Positions 41,939 to 52,087 of a DNA stretch of 64,000 nt are shown one piece after another. Source of the stretch: JBBDIX01 sp050486225 (GTDB lineage Bacteria; Actinomycetota; Nitriliruptoria; Nitriliruptorales; Nitriliruptoraceae); contig JBJHCV010000002.1 of NCBI GenBank assembly GCA_050486225.1, positions 296,431-360,430 of the forward strand, given 5' to 3'. A program made the position numbers and the translations under genes. The notes under the pieces were generated by a model. That model was given only the letters and a program-made list of their open reading frames with translations. It searched no databases and was not told the DNA's origin. Each line of letters starts with the position of its first letter. Position 1 is the stretch's first letter.

Positions 41939-44290
41939 TCAGTCTCCGCGGGGCAGGTGGCTGTAGAGCTCCTGCTCGAGCGCGAGGTGGAACTCGAGCA
42001 CGGCGTGCAGACCGAACAGGCTGCGCTGGAGGTCGAGGATCTCGTCCGTGTCCGGCCCGTCGGTGCCGATGTCACTCACCAACCGGTCGAACAGCCGGAC
42101 CCGCCGCGCGATCTCCCGGTGCGTGCGGACCAGGGGGACGGTCGGATCCTCGCGGTCGAACACCACCCGAAGTGCCGGATAGACCGTGCGTTCCTCGGCG
42201 AGCTCGTCGGGCAACAGGTCGTCGACGAGGAAGTCGCGGACCCGGGTGAGGGCCGCGACGGCCTCCTCGGGCTCGTACCGGTCCAGCTGGTCGGCCACCA
42301 GCCCGAGGTCCTCGAGACCCGCCGTGAACCGGTCGTGGTCGTGCACGCCCTCGAGCGAGAACCCGTCGATCGCACGCAGTCGACGCGTGCCCCGCACAGG
42401 TACCCGCAGGGCCCGAAGCGCGTTGAAGAGCACCGCGAGGTCGATGACCTCCTGCACGATCGCGCCGGCCACCGGGGTCAGGTACCCGAGCGCGGCGAAG
42501 ACCATGGCGATGGCAGACAGGCCGATCCCGACGACCGCACTCTGCCAGGCGATCCGGCGGGTACGGCGCGCGATCACGACCGCGTCGGCAACCCCGTCGA
42601 GCCGATCGGAGGTGAGCACGACGTCCGCGGCCTCGGACGCCGCCGTGGCCCCGCGTGCCCCCATCGCCACACCCGCGTCGGCGAGCGCCAGGGCCGGCGC
42701 GTCGTTGATGCCGTCGCCGACCATGATCGTGTTGCCGTACTGCGCGGCCTCACGGATCGCGTCGACCTTCTGGTCCGGGGTGTGCTCGGCGAGCACCCGG
42801 TCGACGCCGATGGTGTCACCGACGAGGTCCGCGATCTCTGCCCGGTCGCCGGTCACCATGAGCACGTGCTCGATGCCGGCCTCGCGGAGTGCCTGGATGG
42901 ACCGCGGTGTGTCCGGCCGGATCGGGTCGTGCAGCGCGATGGCCCCGACCAGTTCGTCGTCGACCGCGACGTACACGATGGACCGTCCCTCGAGGGCACC
43001 GCGACGACGCACGCGCCGCATCTCCGACGAGGGCTCGCGGCCGCCGCTGGCGAAGTCGAGCTGACCGACGCGGACGCGGTGGCCGGCGACGCGTCCGGCG
43101 ATGCCCTGCCCGACGATCTCCTCGACGTCGGTGGGCATCTGCAGGTCGCCGCCCCGCGCGTGCGCCGCCTCGACGATGGCAGGTGCGAACGGGTGGACGG
43201 ACACCTGGTCGAGGGATCCCGCCAGCCGCAGCAGTTCCGAAGGGTCGAACCCGGGGACGGGATGCACCTGCGCGACGCGTGGGCGCCCGCTCGTGACCGT
43301 TCCCGTCTTGTCGAGGAGCACCGTGTTGCCGCTCGCCAGCGACTCCAGCGCCGTGCCGCCCTTGACGATGATGCCGCGCTTCGCTGCCGCCGACACGCCG
43401 CCGACGATCGCTGCGGGGGCAGCCAGGATCAGCGGACACGGCGTCGCCACGACGAGCACGGCGAGGGCGCGCACCGGGTCGCCGGACAGGATCCACGCAG
43501 CGGCGGCGAGGACGAGCGTGACGGCGAGGAAGATGCCGGCGAACCGGTCCGCCACCCGAACGAACGGAGCGCGCTCGGTGGACGCCTGCTCGACGAGCCG
43601 GACCACGCCGGCGTAGGTGGAGGCGTCGGCCGTCGCCGTCGCACGCAGTCGCAGCGGGCCGCCCGCGTTCACCACGCCGGATCGGACGACCTGACCGGCG
43701 GTGACCTCGGCGGGTACGGACTCGCCGGTCAGCGCCGACTCGTCGAGCACCCCGCGGTCCGAGAGCAGCATCCCGTCGACGGGGACCACCTCACCGACCT
43801 TGACGACGAGCACGTCCCCGGCCCGCACGTCGTCGACGTCGATGTCGGTCAGGTCCCCGCTCTCGCCCTGACGGTGCGCCACACGCGGGGCACGCTGGAG
43901 GAGTCCGGTCAGCTCGGAGCGCGCGCGGCCCACCGCCCGCGCCTCGAGCGCCTCACCACCGGTGAGCATGACGGCGATGATCGCGCCGGCGAGCCACTCC
44001 TCGAGCAGCAGGGCGCCGAGCATCGCGAGCACGGCGACGACGTCGGCGGTGGCGTCCCGGTGGACGAGCTGGCGGACGCTCTCGATCAGCGCCGGGACGA
44101 GCGCCACGGTGGTCGCGACGGCGAAGGCCGCCACCATGACCGTGTCCGACCCGAGGAGCCACGCGACCCCACCCGCGACCAGCAGCGTCGCGACCACCGG
44201 GAAGAGCAGGGGCTCGACCCGTTCGAGGTGGTGCTCGAGCCGCGCCTCGAGGCCCGCCGGGGCCTCGACCCGGTCGGTCACGTCTGCCAT
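41939..44290 (-). CDS. Metal P-type ATPase fused to a hemerythrin-like domain
   Basis: A 783-residue protein; ATG at 44290 has a perfect GGAGG. Residues 1-640 form a P1B-type pump: TGES actuator (188-191), VATPCPLIL membrane metal site (281-289), DKTGT phosphorylation site (D327), VHP (366-367) and GDGIND (525-530), with no N-terminal HMA domain. Residues about 650-783 form an all-alpha region like the HHE/hemerythrin domain (EEAVAALTRVRDFLVDDLLPDELAEERTVYPAL in 675-707, THREI near 724, LHAVLEFHLALEQELY near 762-776). Positions that usually read FLHDELLPHE read FLVDDLLPDE, so some diiron ligands appear lost. Likely substrate: a transition metal (Zn, Cd, Co or Fe). Confidence 0.9.
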   Translation of the reverse strand: MADVTDRVEAPAGLEARLEHHLERVEPLLFPVVATLLVAGGVAWLLGSDTVMVAAFAVATTVALVPALIESVRQLVHRDATADVVAVLAMLGALLLEEWLAGAIIAVMLTGGEALEARAVGRARSELTGLLQRAPRVAHRQGESGDLTDIDVDDVRAGDVLVVKVGEVVPVDGMLLSDRGVLDESALTGESVPAEVTAGQVVRSGVVNAGGPLRLRATATADASTYAGVVRLVEQASTERAPFVRVADRFAGIFLAVTLVLAAAAWILSGDPVRALAVLVVATPCPLILAAPAAIVGGVSAAAKRGIIVKGGTALESLASGNTVLLDKTGTVTSGRPRVAQVHPVPGFDPSELLRLAGSLDQVSVHPFAPAIVEAAHARGGDLQMPTDVEEIVGQGIAGRVAGHRVRVGQLDFASGGREPSSEMRRVRRRGALEGRSIVYVAVDDELVGAIALHDPIRPDTPRSIQALREAGIEHVLMVTGDRAEIADLVGDTIGVDRVLAEHTPDQKVDAIREAAQYGNTIMVGDGINDAPALALADAGVAMGARGATAASEAADVVLTSDRLDGVADAVVIARRTRRIAWQSAVVGIGLSAIAMVFAALGYLTPVAGAIVQEVIDLAVLFNALRALRVPVRGTRRLRAIDGFSLEGVHDHDRFTAGLEDLGLVADQLDRYEPEEAVAALTRVRDFLVDDLLPDELAEERTVYPALRVVFDREDPTVPLVRTHREIARRVRLFDRLVSDIGTDGPDTDEILDLQRSLFGLHAVLEFHLALEQELYSHLPRGD

Positions 44291-44358
44291 CCTGTCCTCC
44301 CGCACGTCCGGTCGACCGCTGGTCCAGCGCGCCCCACAGACCATCGTGCGCGCAGAGC

Positions 44359-44408
44359 GTCACAGTTCCTGGGGACATCCTGGGGATGTCCGGTGGAAAC
44401 CCTGTGAC
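44359..44408 (-). promoter_or_regulatory. Nested hairpin in the ATPase leader
   Basis: An outer stem of GTCACAG (44359-44365) with CTGTGAC (44402-44408) is extended by TTCC/GGAA. It encloses a perfect inner stem GGACATC (44373-44379) / GATGTCC (44385-44391) with a 5-nt loop. It lies 69 bp upstream of the ATPase ATG, so it could be a metal-responsive leader structure or a protein-binding palindrome. Confidence 0.5.
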
Positions 44409-45005
44409 TTGCGCTTCGCCTCTGGACGGATGCGCGACGTGAGCGTACGTTGCCTGCTGTCGGTCGGGACGAACTGCGAAGACCCTGACCGACCTTCACG
44501 GAGGACGGTGCAGGACCCCGTGAAGCGGGTGGGAAGGCCCTCGGGTCGGACCATCCGGGTGTACGGACCGCCAAGGGCGGCGCTGCAGCGGGACCGCGAG
44601 GAACCGCATGCGCGCCAACGCCTGGTCCGTCACCTGGCCGAGACACCACTGTGCCTGGTGTCACGGTCGCACCCCCCAGTCGCAGAGGGCGGGTGCAGGT
44701 GCCCGTCCGGCGCCGCGAGGTGTCGGACGGACGCCACGCCAGACGCAGCCCTCGGGCTGTGCGAGGCGAACCGCCGCGATGGCGAGGTTCCTCGGGGAGC
44801 CGAACCCCTTCGCGTCGGGCCGGCAGGAACCTTCGGGAGACTGCCGGTGACCGTGGACGGCGTCGAGAATGTCGCCACGGGGACGGTGCCCCGGTCGCCC
44901 GCGAGGGTGGCCGGGGCCTCGTCTGTCATGGGGCAGTTCCGGAGGGCGACACGGGGTCGGCGCAGGGTCGGGGCCGGTCCTGCCAGCGTGGGGTCGTCCC
45001 GGTCC

Positions 45006-45035
45006 TTGCCGCCGCAGGCGCTGTGGACCTACGGT
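45006..45035 (+). promoter_or_regulatory. Promoter of PPi-phosphofructokinase
   Basis: -35 TTGCCG at 45006-45011 and -10 TACGGT at 45030-45035, with an 18-bp spacer. A GAGGGG ribosome-binding site follows and the ATG is at 45060. Confidence 0.65.
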
Positions 45036-45059
45036 GCCATCCCGACCTGAGGGGACACC

Positions 45060-46208
45060 ATGCGAATCGGGATCCTGACCGGCGGTGGCGACGTCCCCGG
45101 GCTCAACGCCTGCATCAAGGCCGTCGTCGAACGGGTCATCCAGGGTGGCCACGAGGTCATCGGTATCCGCAGAGGCTGGGCCGGACTCCTCGACATCGAC
45201 CCCGACGACGACGCGACCGTCGGCGCGTGCGTCCAGGACCTCGACCTCGCCACGGTGCGCACCGTGGACCGGGACGGCGGGACGTTCCTGCACACCTCTC
45301 GGACGAACCCCGAGCGGGTCCGCACCTCCGCGGTGCCGCGACACCTTCGTGTGCCGCCCGGTGCGTCCGGCCCTCACGACTTCACCGACCACGTGGTCCG
45401 GGTCGTCGACCACCTGGACCTCGACGCGGTGATCCCGATCGGCGGAGACGACACCCTGTCCTACGCGCTCCGACTCCACGAACGCGACGTACCGGTGGTG
45501 GCGATCCCCAAGACGATGGACAACGACGTCCACGGCACCGACTACTGCATCGGGTTCTCCACCGCGGTGAGCCGCAGCGTCGAGTACATCCACCAGCTTC
45601 GCACGTCGACCGGATCCCACGAGCGGCTCGCCGTCATCGAACTGTTCGGCCGCCTGTCCGGGGAGACGTCGCTGGTCGCTGCGTACCTCGCCAGCATCGA
45701 CCGCGCGATCATCTCCGAGGTCCCGTTCGACCCGGACCGGCTGGCTGCCCTCCTGATGGAGGACAAGCGCCGCAACCCGTCGGGGTATGCGATGTGCACG
45801 ATCTCCGAGGGTTCACGCACCACCGACGGGTCGATCCACCGGGCTGGCCACGACGGTGCCAGCGGACACCGAACCCTCGGCGTCATCGGGCAGGACACCG
45901 CGCGGATCCTGCGCGAACTCACGGGCCAGGAGGTGGTGAGCCAGGCGCTCGGCTACCTGATGCGTGCCGGTCGACCCGACGCGCTCGACCTGATGGTCGC
46001 CACGAACTTCGCGATCATGGCCGCGGACCTGACCGTCGACGGCGAACGGGGACGGATGGTCGCGCTGCGTGACGGCACCTACACCGACGTGCCGCTCGAC
46101 ATCGTCGGCGAGGGCGTCAAGCGCGTCGACATCGACGCGCTCTACGACCCCGAGTCCTACCGACCGAAGGTCCGGGAGGTCTCGGGCAAGCCGATGTTCC
46201 TGTACTGA
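45060..46208 (+). CDS. pfp: 6-phosphofructokinase, probably diphosphate-dependent
   Basis: A 382-residue group A PFK that phosphorylates fructose-6-phosphate. The nucleotide/PPi-binding start is GILTGGGDVPGLNACIK. The specificity loop reads IPIGGDDTLSYA, with Asp where ATP enzymes have Gly (GGDG), and PKTMDNDV has Lys where ATP enzymes have PGTIDND. Both changes are the established signature of PPi-dependent enzymes, which are reversible and serve glycolysis and gluconeogenesis. Substrate-binding segments (DYCIGFSTAV, ELFGRLSGETSLVAAY) are intact. Monocistronic, with its own promoter at 45006. Confidence 0.92.
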   Translation: MRIGILTGGGDVPGLNACIKAVVERVIQGGHEVIGIRRGWAGLLDIDPDDDATVGACVQDLDLATVRTVDRDGGTFLHTSRTNPERVRTSAVPRHLRVPPGASGPHDFTDHVVRVVDHLDLDAVIPIGGDDTLSYALRLHERDVPVVAIPKTMDNDVHGTDYCIGFSTAVSRSVEYIHQLRTSTGSHERLAVIELFGRLSGETSLVAAYLASIDRAIISEVPFDPDRLAALLMEDKRRNPSGYAMCTISEGSRTTDGSIHRAGHDGASGHRTLGVIGQDTARILRELTGQEVVSQALGYLMRAGRPDALDLMVATNFAIMAADLTVDGERGRMVALRDGTYTDVPLDIVGEGVKRVDIDALYDPESYRPKVREVSGKPMFLY

Positions 46209-46244
46209 CCTGCCCTCCGCTCACCCACGGGGACACGGCGGCGC

Positions 46245-47147
46245 TCACCCGCGCGGGATCCGCACGGCCTGGTACTCCCGCACGACGACGTCGTGGATCC
46301 CGGGCGGTCCGGCCACCCGACCCAGTCCCCCGCTGGAACTGGCACCACTGGCCTCGATCGTGTAGTCGGCGTCGTACACGACCCGTGCGCCGACACCGAA
46401 GGTCGAGGCGTCCGGGTTCCCCGTCACGTCAGCGGGGGTCGACCAGAACGTGTGCGTGCACCCCGACTGCTGCGATGACACCGGTCGCGACGGGTCGAAC
46501 CGGTCGCCTGGCCCGACGCAGGTGCGGGACGTGCCGTCGCCGACCGACCACTCGAGGTGGGACGGCCGGAGGCGGACCTGGACCGAGGCGATTCCCGCGG
46601 TGACGGTCGTGCTCATCGTTCGCCAGTCCGACGGGTCGATCGCGAGCCACGTCGGCACGCCCACGAGGTGCCGCGCGTCGACGGCCGGGGCGAGGACCAG
46701 CCGCGGAGTTCCCGGTTCGAGTCGGTCGACAGCCTCCTGGAACAGGTCGTGGAACGCGCCGTCCGACGCGGCGGACTGGCCCGGAACCCACCATCCCGTG
46801 CGCCACGGCCCGCCGTCGCAGCTGACCTGGTAGAAGTGCGCCTCGTGCGGGATGACCCGCCGTGTCAGCTGGTCGACGTACATCGGCACCGTGGTCGGGT
46901 CCAGCGGTTCGTACACACACCGCCCGGACCCCGACGAACGGGACACCCCCGTGCGTACCGACGTCCAGTCGAAGGCCCGGGCCTCCACGGCGCGGTTGTC
47001 GACGTTCTCCGCCGATCCCCCGCCGCAGTCGGCTTCGCAGGCGGAGGCCGACGAGCCCGCCAGGGCCACCGAGAACAGGACGAGGACCAGACCGGACAGG
47101 ACCAGCAGGAGCCGCCACGGTGACGGCAGGACCCAACGCTGCATCAT
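46245..47147 (-). CDS. Exported actinobacterial protein with PKD-like domain
   Basis: A 300-residue protein. The ATG at 47147 follows a GGGGGG stretch and starts a signal peptide (WRLLLVLSGLVLVLFSVALAG, trimmed near SASA). The mature part has several Cys (CEADCGGG, RCVYEP, VSCDGG, RTCVGPGD, SGCTHTF) and the sequence VGVPTWLAIDPSDW, then LEWSVGDGT, which matches a widespread, uncharacterised secreted actinobacterial family with a PKD-like fold. Function unknown. It converges on pfp (36-bp gap) and is divergent from the PEBP gene. Confidence 0.7.
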   Translation of the reverse strand: MMQRWVLPSPWRLLLVLSGLVLVLFSVALAGSSASACEADCGGGSAENVDNRAVEARAFDWTSVRTGVSRSSGSGRCVYEPLDPTTVPMYVDQLTRRVIPHEAHFYQVSCDGGPWRTGWWVPGQSAASDGAFHDLFQEAVDRLEPGTPRLVLAPAVDARHLVGVPTWLAIDPSDWRTMSTTVTAGIASVQVRLRPSHLEWSVGDGTSRTCVGPGDRFDPSRPVSSQQSGCTHTFWSTPADVTGNPDASTFGVGARVVYDADYTIEASGASSSGGLGRVAGPPGIHDVVVREYQAVRIPRG

Positions 47148-47256
47148 GATGCACCCCCCGTGCGTCGCCCGGCACCCTAGTCCGTGGCACCCGGGCGAGC
47201 GGCGTCGGGTACACAGGGCTGTGGACATCCTCGCGACGTCGAACCGGGAGCCTCAC

Positions 47257-47715
47257 GTGCCACTCAACATCCGCGACCTGACCGTCACCAGCCCCGACCT
47301 CGACCACCTCGCCCGCATGGACGACCGGCACGCCGCCGACCGCGGCAACGAGGCCCCCCGACTCGTCGTCCACGGAGTCCCCGACGAGGCCGTCGAACTC
47401 GCGGTCGTCTGCCACGACCCGGACGCGCCCCTGCCCCACGGGTTCACGCACTGGACGCTGTACGGCATCCCGGCGTCCACCACCGAGATCGGCGTCGACG
47501 CGGACGAGGCGTTCCGACCGGGGCCCAACGACTTCGGGGACACCGGCTACGGCGGCCCGCTGCCACCGGCGGGGCACGGCACCCACCACTACTACTTCTG
47601 GGTGTACGCACTGTCGCGGCCGGTCGAGGGCACCCCGTCACGCGCCGAGTTCCTCCGCGACCACGCCGATGCGATCGTCGAGCAGAACCGCCTGGTGGGC
47701 ACGTACTCCAACTGA
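47257..47715 (+). CDS. PEBP / Raf kinase inhibitor-like protein (YbhB/YbcL)
   Basis: A 152-residue phosphatidylethanolamine-binding-protein fold. Key segments are APRLVVHGVPDEAVELAVVCHDPDAP, the GFTHWTLYGIPAS loop, GYGGPLPPAGHGTHHYYFWVYAL and the final EQNRLVGTYS. Bacterial members have unclear ligands. The GTG start at 47257 has GGGAG upstream. The gene ends just before a 14-bp tandem repeat shared with the hemW 3' end. Confidence 0.92.
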   Translation: MPLNIRDLTVTSPDLDHLARMDDRHAADRGNEAPRLVVHGVPDEAVELAVVCHDPDAPLPHGFTHWTLYGIPASTTEIGVDADEAFRPGPNDFGDTGYGGPLPPAGHGTHHYYFWVYALSRPVEGTPSRAEFLRDHADAIVEQNRLVGTYSN

Positions 47716-47720
47716 CGCGC

Positions 47721-47776
47721 CAACCGCATCAGGCCAACCGCATCAGGCCAACTGCGTCACGAGAACTGCGTCAGGC
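47721..47776. repeat. 14-bp tandem repeat between PEBP and hemW
   Basis: Two identical CAACCGCATCAGGC units (47721-47734 and 47735-47748) are followed by two diverged units (CAACTGCGTCACGA, GAACTGCGTCAGGC). The array includes the hemW stop codon and last codons. Confidence 0.85.
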
Positions 47777-48959
47777 GTCGAACGGCCTCGTCGAGCAGGA
47801 ACCAGCCCCGCTCGGTGCACTGCAGTCGTCCGCACGCGGTCTCGACGAGCCCGGCGTCCAGTGCCTCCTCCAGCGCCAGCGGCTCGATCGGCGGCACGTC
47901 GTTCGGATGCAGACCCTCCCGCAGGCGCAACCCCAGCAGCAGGCGTTCGGTCGCCTGCTGCTCGAGGTCGAGCCGCTCGTGATCCGACACCGGACTCGCC
48001 GACGACTCGACGGCGTCGAGCCAGCGCGCGGTCGCGCGCGTCGACCACCACCGGGCGCCGTCGAGGTGCCCGTGGGCACCGACCCCCACCCCGAGGTGGT
48101 CGCCGTGACGCCAGTACAGGACGTTGTGCCGCGACCGCGCTGCTGCACCACGTGAGAAGTTCGACACCTCGTAGTGGTCGAACCCGTGCGCGGTGAGACG
48201 TTCCCGCGCGAGGTCGAACCGGTCCGCGAGCACGTCGTCGTCGACGTGCATGCGCCCCTCTCGGGCGGCCGCACCGAACGGGGTGTTGTCGTGGATCGTC
48301 AGCGCGTAGGCGGAGAGGTGGTCGACCCCGCTGGCAGCTGCGACGTCGATCGTCTCGACCCAGGAGGCATCGGTCTCCATCGGCGCCCCGTAGATCAGGT
48401 CGAGGCTCACCCGTTCGATGCCGGCGGCACGCGCCTCGGCGACCGCGTCCACGGGTCGGCGGGCGTCGTGACCCCGTTCCAGTTCGGTGAGCACCGCCTC
48501 GGAGAACGACTGGGCACCCATCGACACACGGTCGACCCCGTGCGCGGCGAGCCCGGTGAAGAAGTCGGTCGAGGCGTCCTCGGGGTTGCACTCGACGGTG
48601 ACCTCGGCGTCCGGGGCCACCTCGAGCAGGTCACGCACCGCGCCCAGCACGCGACCGATCCGATCCGGGCCCAACAGCGACGGCGTGCCCCCACCGACGA
48701 ACACCGAGGTGACGGTGCGGTCGGCCACGCTGGGCAACGTGCCGGTCCCGTCGGGGTCGTCGACGGCGCGTCGCAACGCGGTGACCAGGGCGTCGGTGTA
48801 CCGGTCGAACAGGGAGTCGTCGTCGCCCACCGCACTCGTCGCGAAGTCGCAGTAGCCGCAGCGGTGCCGGCAGAACGGGACGTGCAGGTAGACCCCGAAC
48901 CCCGCGCGACGACCACTCTCGACGGGCGTGTCCGACCAGGACCCTGCGGTCAGACCCAT
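47757..48959 (-). CDS. hemW: Radical SAM heme chaperone HemW
   Basis: A 400-residue HemW (formerly annotated as oxygen-independent coproporphyrinogen III oxidase-like). The radical SAM motif is VPFCRHRCGYCDF (CxxxCxxC). Downstream are VFVGGGTPSLL, VTVECNPED, VDRVSMGAQSF, ERVSLDLIYGAP and the C-terminal HemN_C domain. HemW transfers heme to apoproteins. The start at 48959 overlaps the upstream DUF1269 gene by 10 bp. HemW next to lepA/rpsT is a conserved neighbourhood. Confidence 0.94.
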   Translation of the reverse strand: MGLTAGSWSDTPVESGRRAGFGVYLHVPFCRHRCGYCDFATSAVGDDDSLFDRYTDALVTALRRAVDDPDGTGTLPSVADRTVTSVFVGGGTPSLLGPDRIGRVLGAVRDLLEVAPDAEVTVECNPEDASTDFFTGLAAHGVDRVSMGAQSFSEAVLTELERGHDARRPVDAVAEARAAGIERVSLDLIYGAPMETDASWVETIDVAAASGVDHLSAYALTIHDNTPFGAAAREGRMHVDDDVLADRFDLARERLTAHGFDHYEVSNFSRGAAARSRHNVLYWRHGDHLGVGVGAHGHLDGARWWSTRATARWLDAVESSASPVSDHERLDLEQQATERLLLGLRLREGLHPNDVPPIEPLALEEALDAGLVETACGRLQCTERGWFLLDEAVRRLTQFS

Positions 48960-49576
48960 GGGTCGGTGGCCAGCCGCGCGCGGACGGCCTCGACGACGTC
49001 CGGGTCCGCAGAACTGGCCAGTATGCGCGCAGGGAACCGACTCGCCTCGTGCAACGCGCGCATCCGGTGGCAGTTCTCCACGAGCAGGAACAACGCAGCC
49101 TCCTCGTCGGCGAGTTCGTCGCCCATCCGCTTCATCTCGTCGTCGTCGATCCCGATGTCGCGCAGCTTCGCGAACAGCCCCCCGGCAGCCGCCCCGAGTG
49201 CAGCGCCGACCAGTGGGCCACCGGGGCCCAGGAACAGCCCGGCGACGATGCCGATCCACGCGCCTCCCACGGCCCCCTGGGCCGGGGTGACGTCCTTGGT
49301 CTGGGTGATCCGCACTCGCCCACGGACCTTCGCGACGATCGCCGCGTCCTCCAGTTCGAGGTGACCGCGCGCCACGAGTCGCATGGCGGCCAGCAGTGCC
49401 TCCTGGGCGCGCAGTGGCGAGTCGAACGCGAAGGCCCACAGGTCCGCAGAGGAGCCCTTCGGGATCGCGGTCGCGTGGTCGATGACCGCACGCTCGTCGG
49501 CGGTCAGCGCGTCACCGAACCGGTCACGCAGTTCGTCCGCGGTCGGAGAGCGGTCCGCCGGTTCGTCGTCGCTCAT
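48950..49576 (-). CDS. DUF1269-type membrane protein
   Basis: A 208-residue protein. An acidic N-terminus precedes a domain with AFAFDSPLRAQEALLAAMRLVARGHLELEDAAIVAKVRG and TQTKDVTPAQGAVGGAW, followed by a Gly/Ala-rich hydrophobic segment (GIVAGLFLGPGGPLVGAALGAAAGGLFAKLRDIGI) that looks membrane-inserted. This is the DUF1269 pattern; function unknown. It sits between lepA and hemW (10-bp overlap with hemW), probably transcribed with them. Confidence 0.85.
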   Translation of the reverse strand: MSDDEPADRSPTADELRDRFGDALTADERAVIDHATAIPKGSSADLWAFAFDSPLRAQEALLAAMRLVARGHLELEDAAIVAKVRGRVRITQTKDVTPAQGAVGGAWIGIVAGLFLGPGGPLVGAALGAAAGGLFAKLRDIGIDDDEMKRMGDELADEEAALFLLVENCHRMRALHEASRFPARILASSADPDVVEAVRARLATDPWV

Positions 49577-49621
49577 GGGGTCCTCCGCGCGGGTCGGCCG
49601 TCGCGCTCGCCCGTCAGTCGG

Positions 49622-51478
<1,857 letters not shown>

Positions 51479-51589
51479 TGCGACTCGCTCGACGGGGTGG
51501 GGACTCGGCCGCCTGACCGCAGCGCGGTTGGCGACCTCCTGGCCCCGAGTCTACGCCCCACCCGGCAGGGGTCCCCCGCGGGAGCGCGG

Positions 51590-51619
51590 TTGCCGGCCGT
51601 ACTCGGGCGCTGATACTCT
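51590..51619 (+). promoter_or_regulatory. Promoter of rpsT
   Basis: -35 TTGCCG at 51590-51595 and -10 TACTCT at 51614-51619, spacer 18 bp. The layout is identical to the pfp promoter. The implied leader before the ATG is about 107 nt, long enough for S20 autoregulation. Confidence 0.65.
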
Positions 51620-51733
51620 CGGTCCTCACATCGCACCACCCCCTGCAGCACTCCCGTCGGCACGAACTGCGCCGTGCTCACGCACACGAGTCGCGCACCG
51701 TGCCGGCCACCACCGAAGATCGAGAACGCTCGC

Positions 51734-51994
51734 ATGGCCAACATCAAGTCCCAGATCAAGCGCAACCGCCAGAACGAGACGGCGCGCGAACGCAATCGCG
51801 TCGTGCGCTCGCGCCTCCGGACGGTCATCAAGAAGTTCCGCGCAGCGGCGGACTCGGGTGACGCGGAGGCCGCGAAGGCCGCCTTCGACGTCGCCGCGCG
51901 CGAACTGGACAAGGCGGCGAGCAAGGGCATCGTGCACCGCAACACGGCGGCCAACCGCAAGTCTGGCATGGCGAAGCGCCTCGCATCCCTCTGA
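51734..51994 (+). CDS. rpsT: 30S ribosomal protein S20
   Basis: An 86-residue S20, a primary 16S rRNA-binding protein. It shows the typical basic start ANIKSQIKRNRQNETARERN, the SRLRTVIKKF helix and the ending KGIVHRNTAANRKSGMAKRL. The ATG at 51734 was chosen because the family always begins MANIKS. The Shine-Dalgarno is weak. It lies divergent from lepA and near holA, as in many bacteria, and is followed by a strong hairpin terminator. Confidence 0.98.
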   Translation: MANIKSQIKRNRQNETARERNRVVRSRLRTVIKKFRAAADSGDAEAAKAAFDVAARELDKAASKGIVHRNTAANRKSGMAKRLASL

Positions 51995-52014
51995 CGGCGC
52001 GCCACCCCGTCGAC

Positions 52015-52041
52015 GAAGAGGCGCCCACCGGGCGCCTCTTC
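52015..52041 (+). terminator. rpsT terminator
   Basis: A perfect 12-bp stem, GAAGAGGCGCCC / GGGCGCCTCTTC, with loop ACC, 20 bp after the rpsT stop. No T-run follows, which is common in high-GC actinobacteria. Confidence 0.85.
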
Positions 52042-52087
52042 TCCATGTGGTCGTTAGGCTCCTGAAGGCGACGTCGGAGGCCAGCCG

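Larger units (their letters stand above)
44291..45059. other. 770-bp structured intergenic region, no recognised gene
   Basis: Long spacer between the divergent ATPase and PPi-phosphofructokinase genes. Open frames through it have no homology I recognise and no good start signals. Several GC-rich hairpins stand out: a nested one at 44359-44408 (listed separately), GACACCA/TGGTGTC at 44642-44662, extended by CCG/CGG to 44638-44666, and CCGGCAG/CTGCCGG at 44820-44847. I compared it by eye with RNase P RNA, tmRNA, SRP RNA and common riboswitch cores and found no match. Confidence 0.6.

Noticed and set aside
44291..45059. RNase P RNA, tmRNA, SRP RNA, 6C RNA or c-di-AMP riboswitch
   Set aside because: Hairpins are present, but the universal core sequences of these RNAs were not found by eye.
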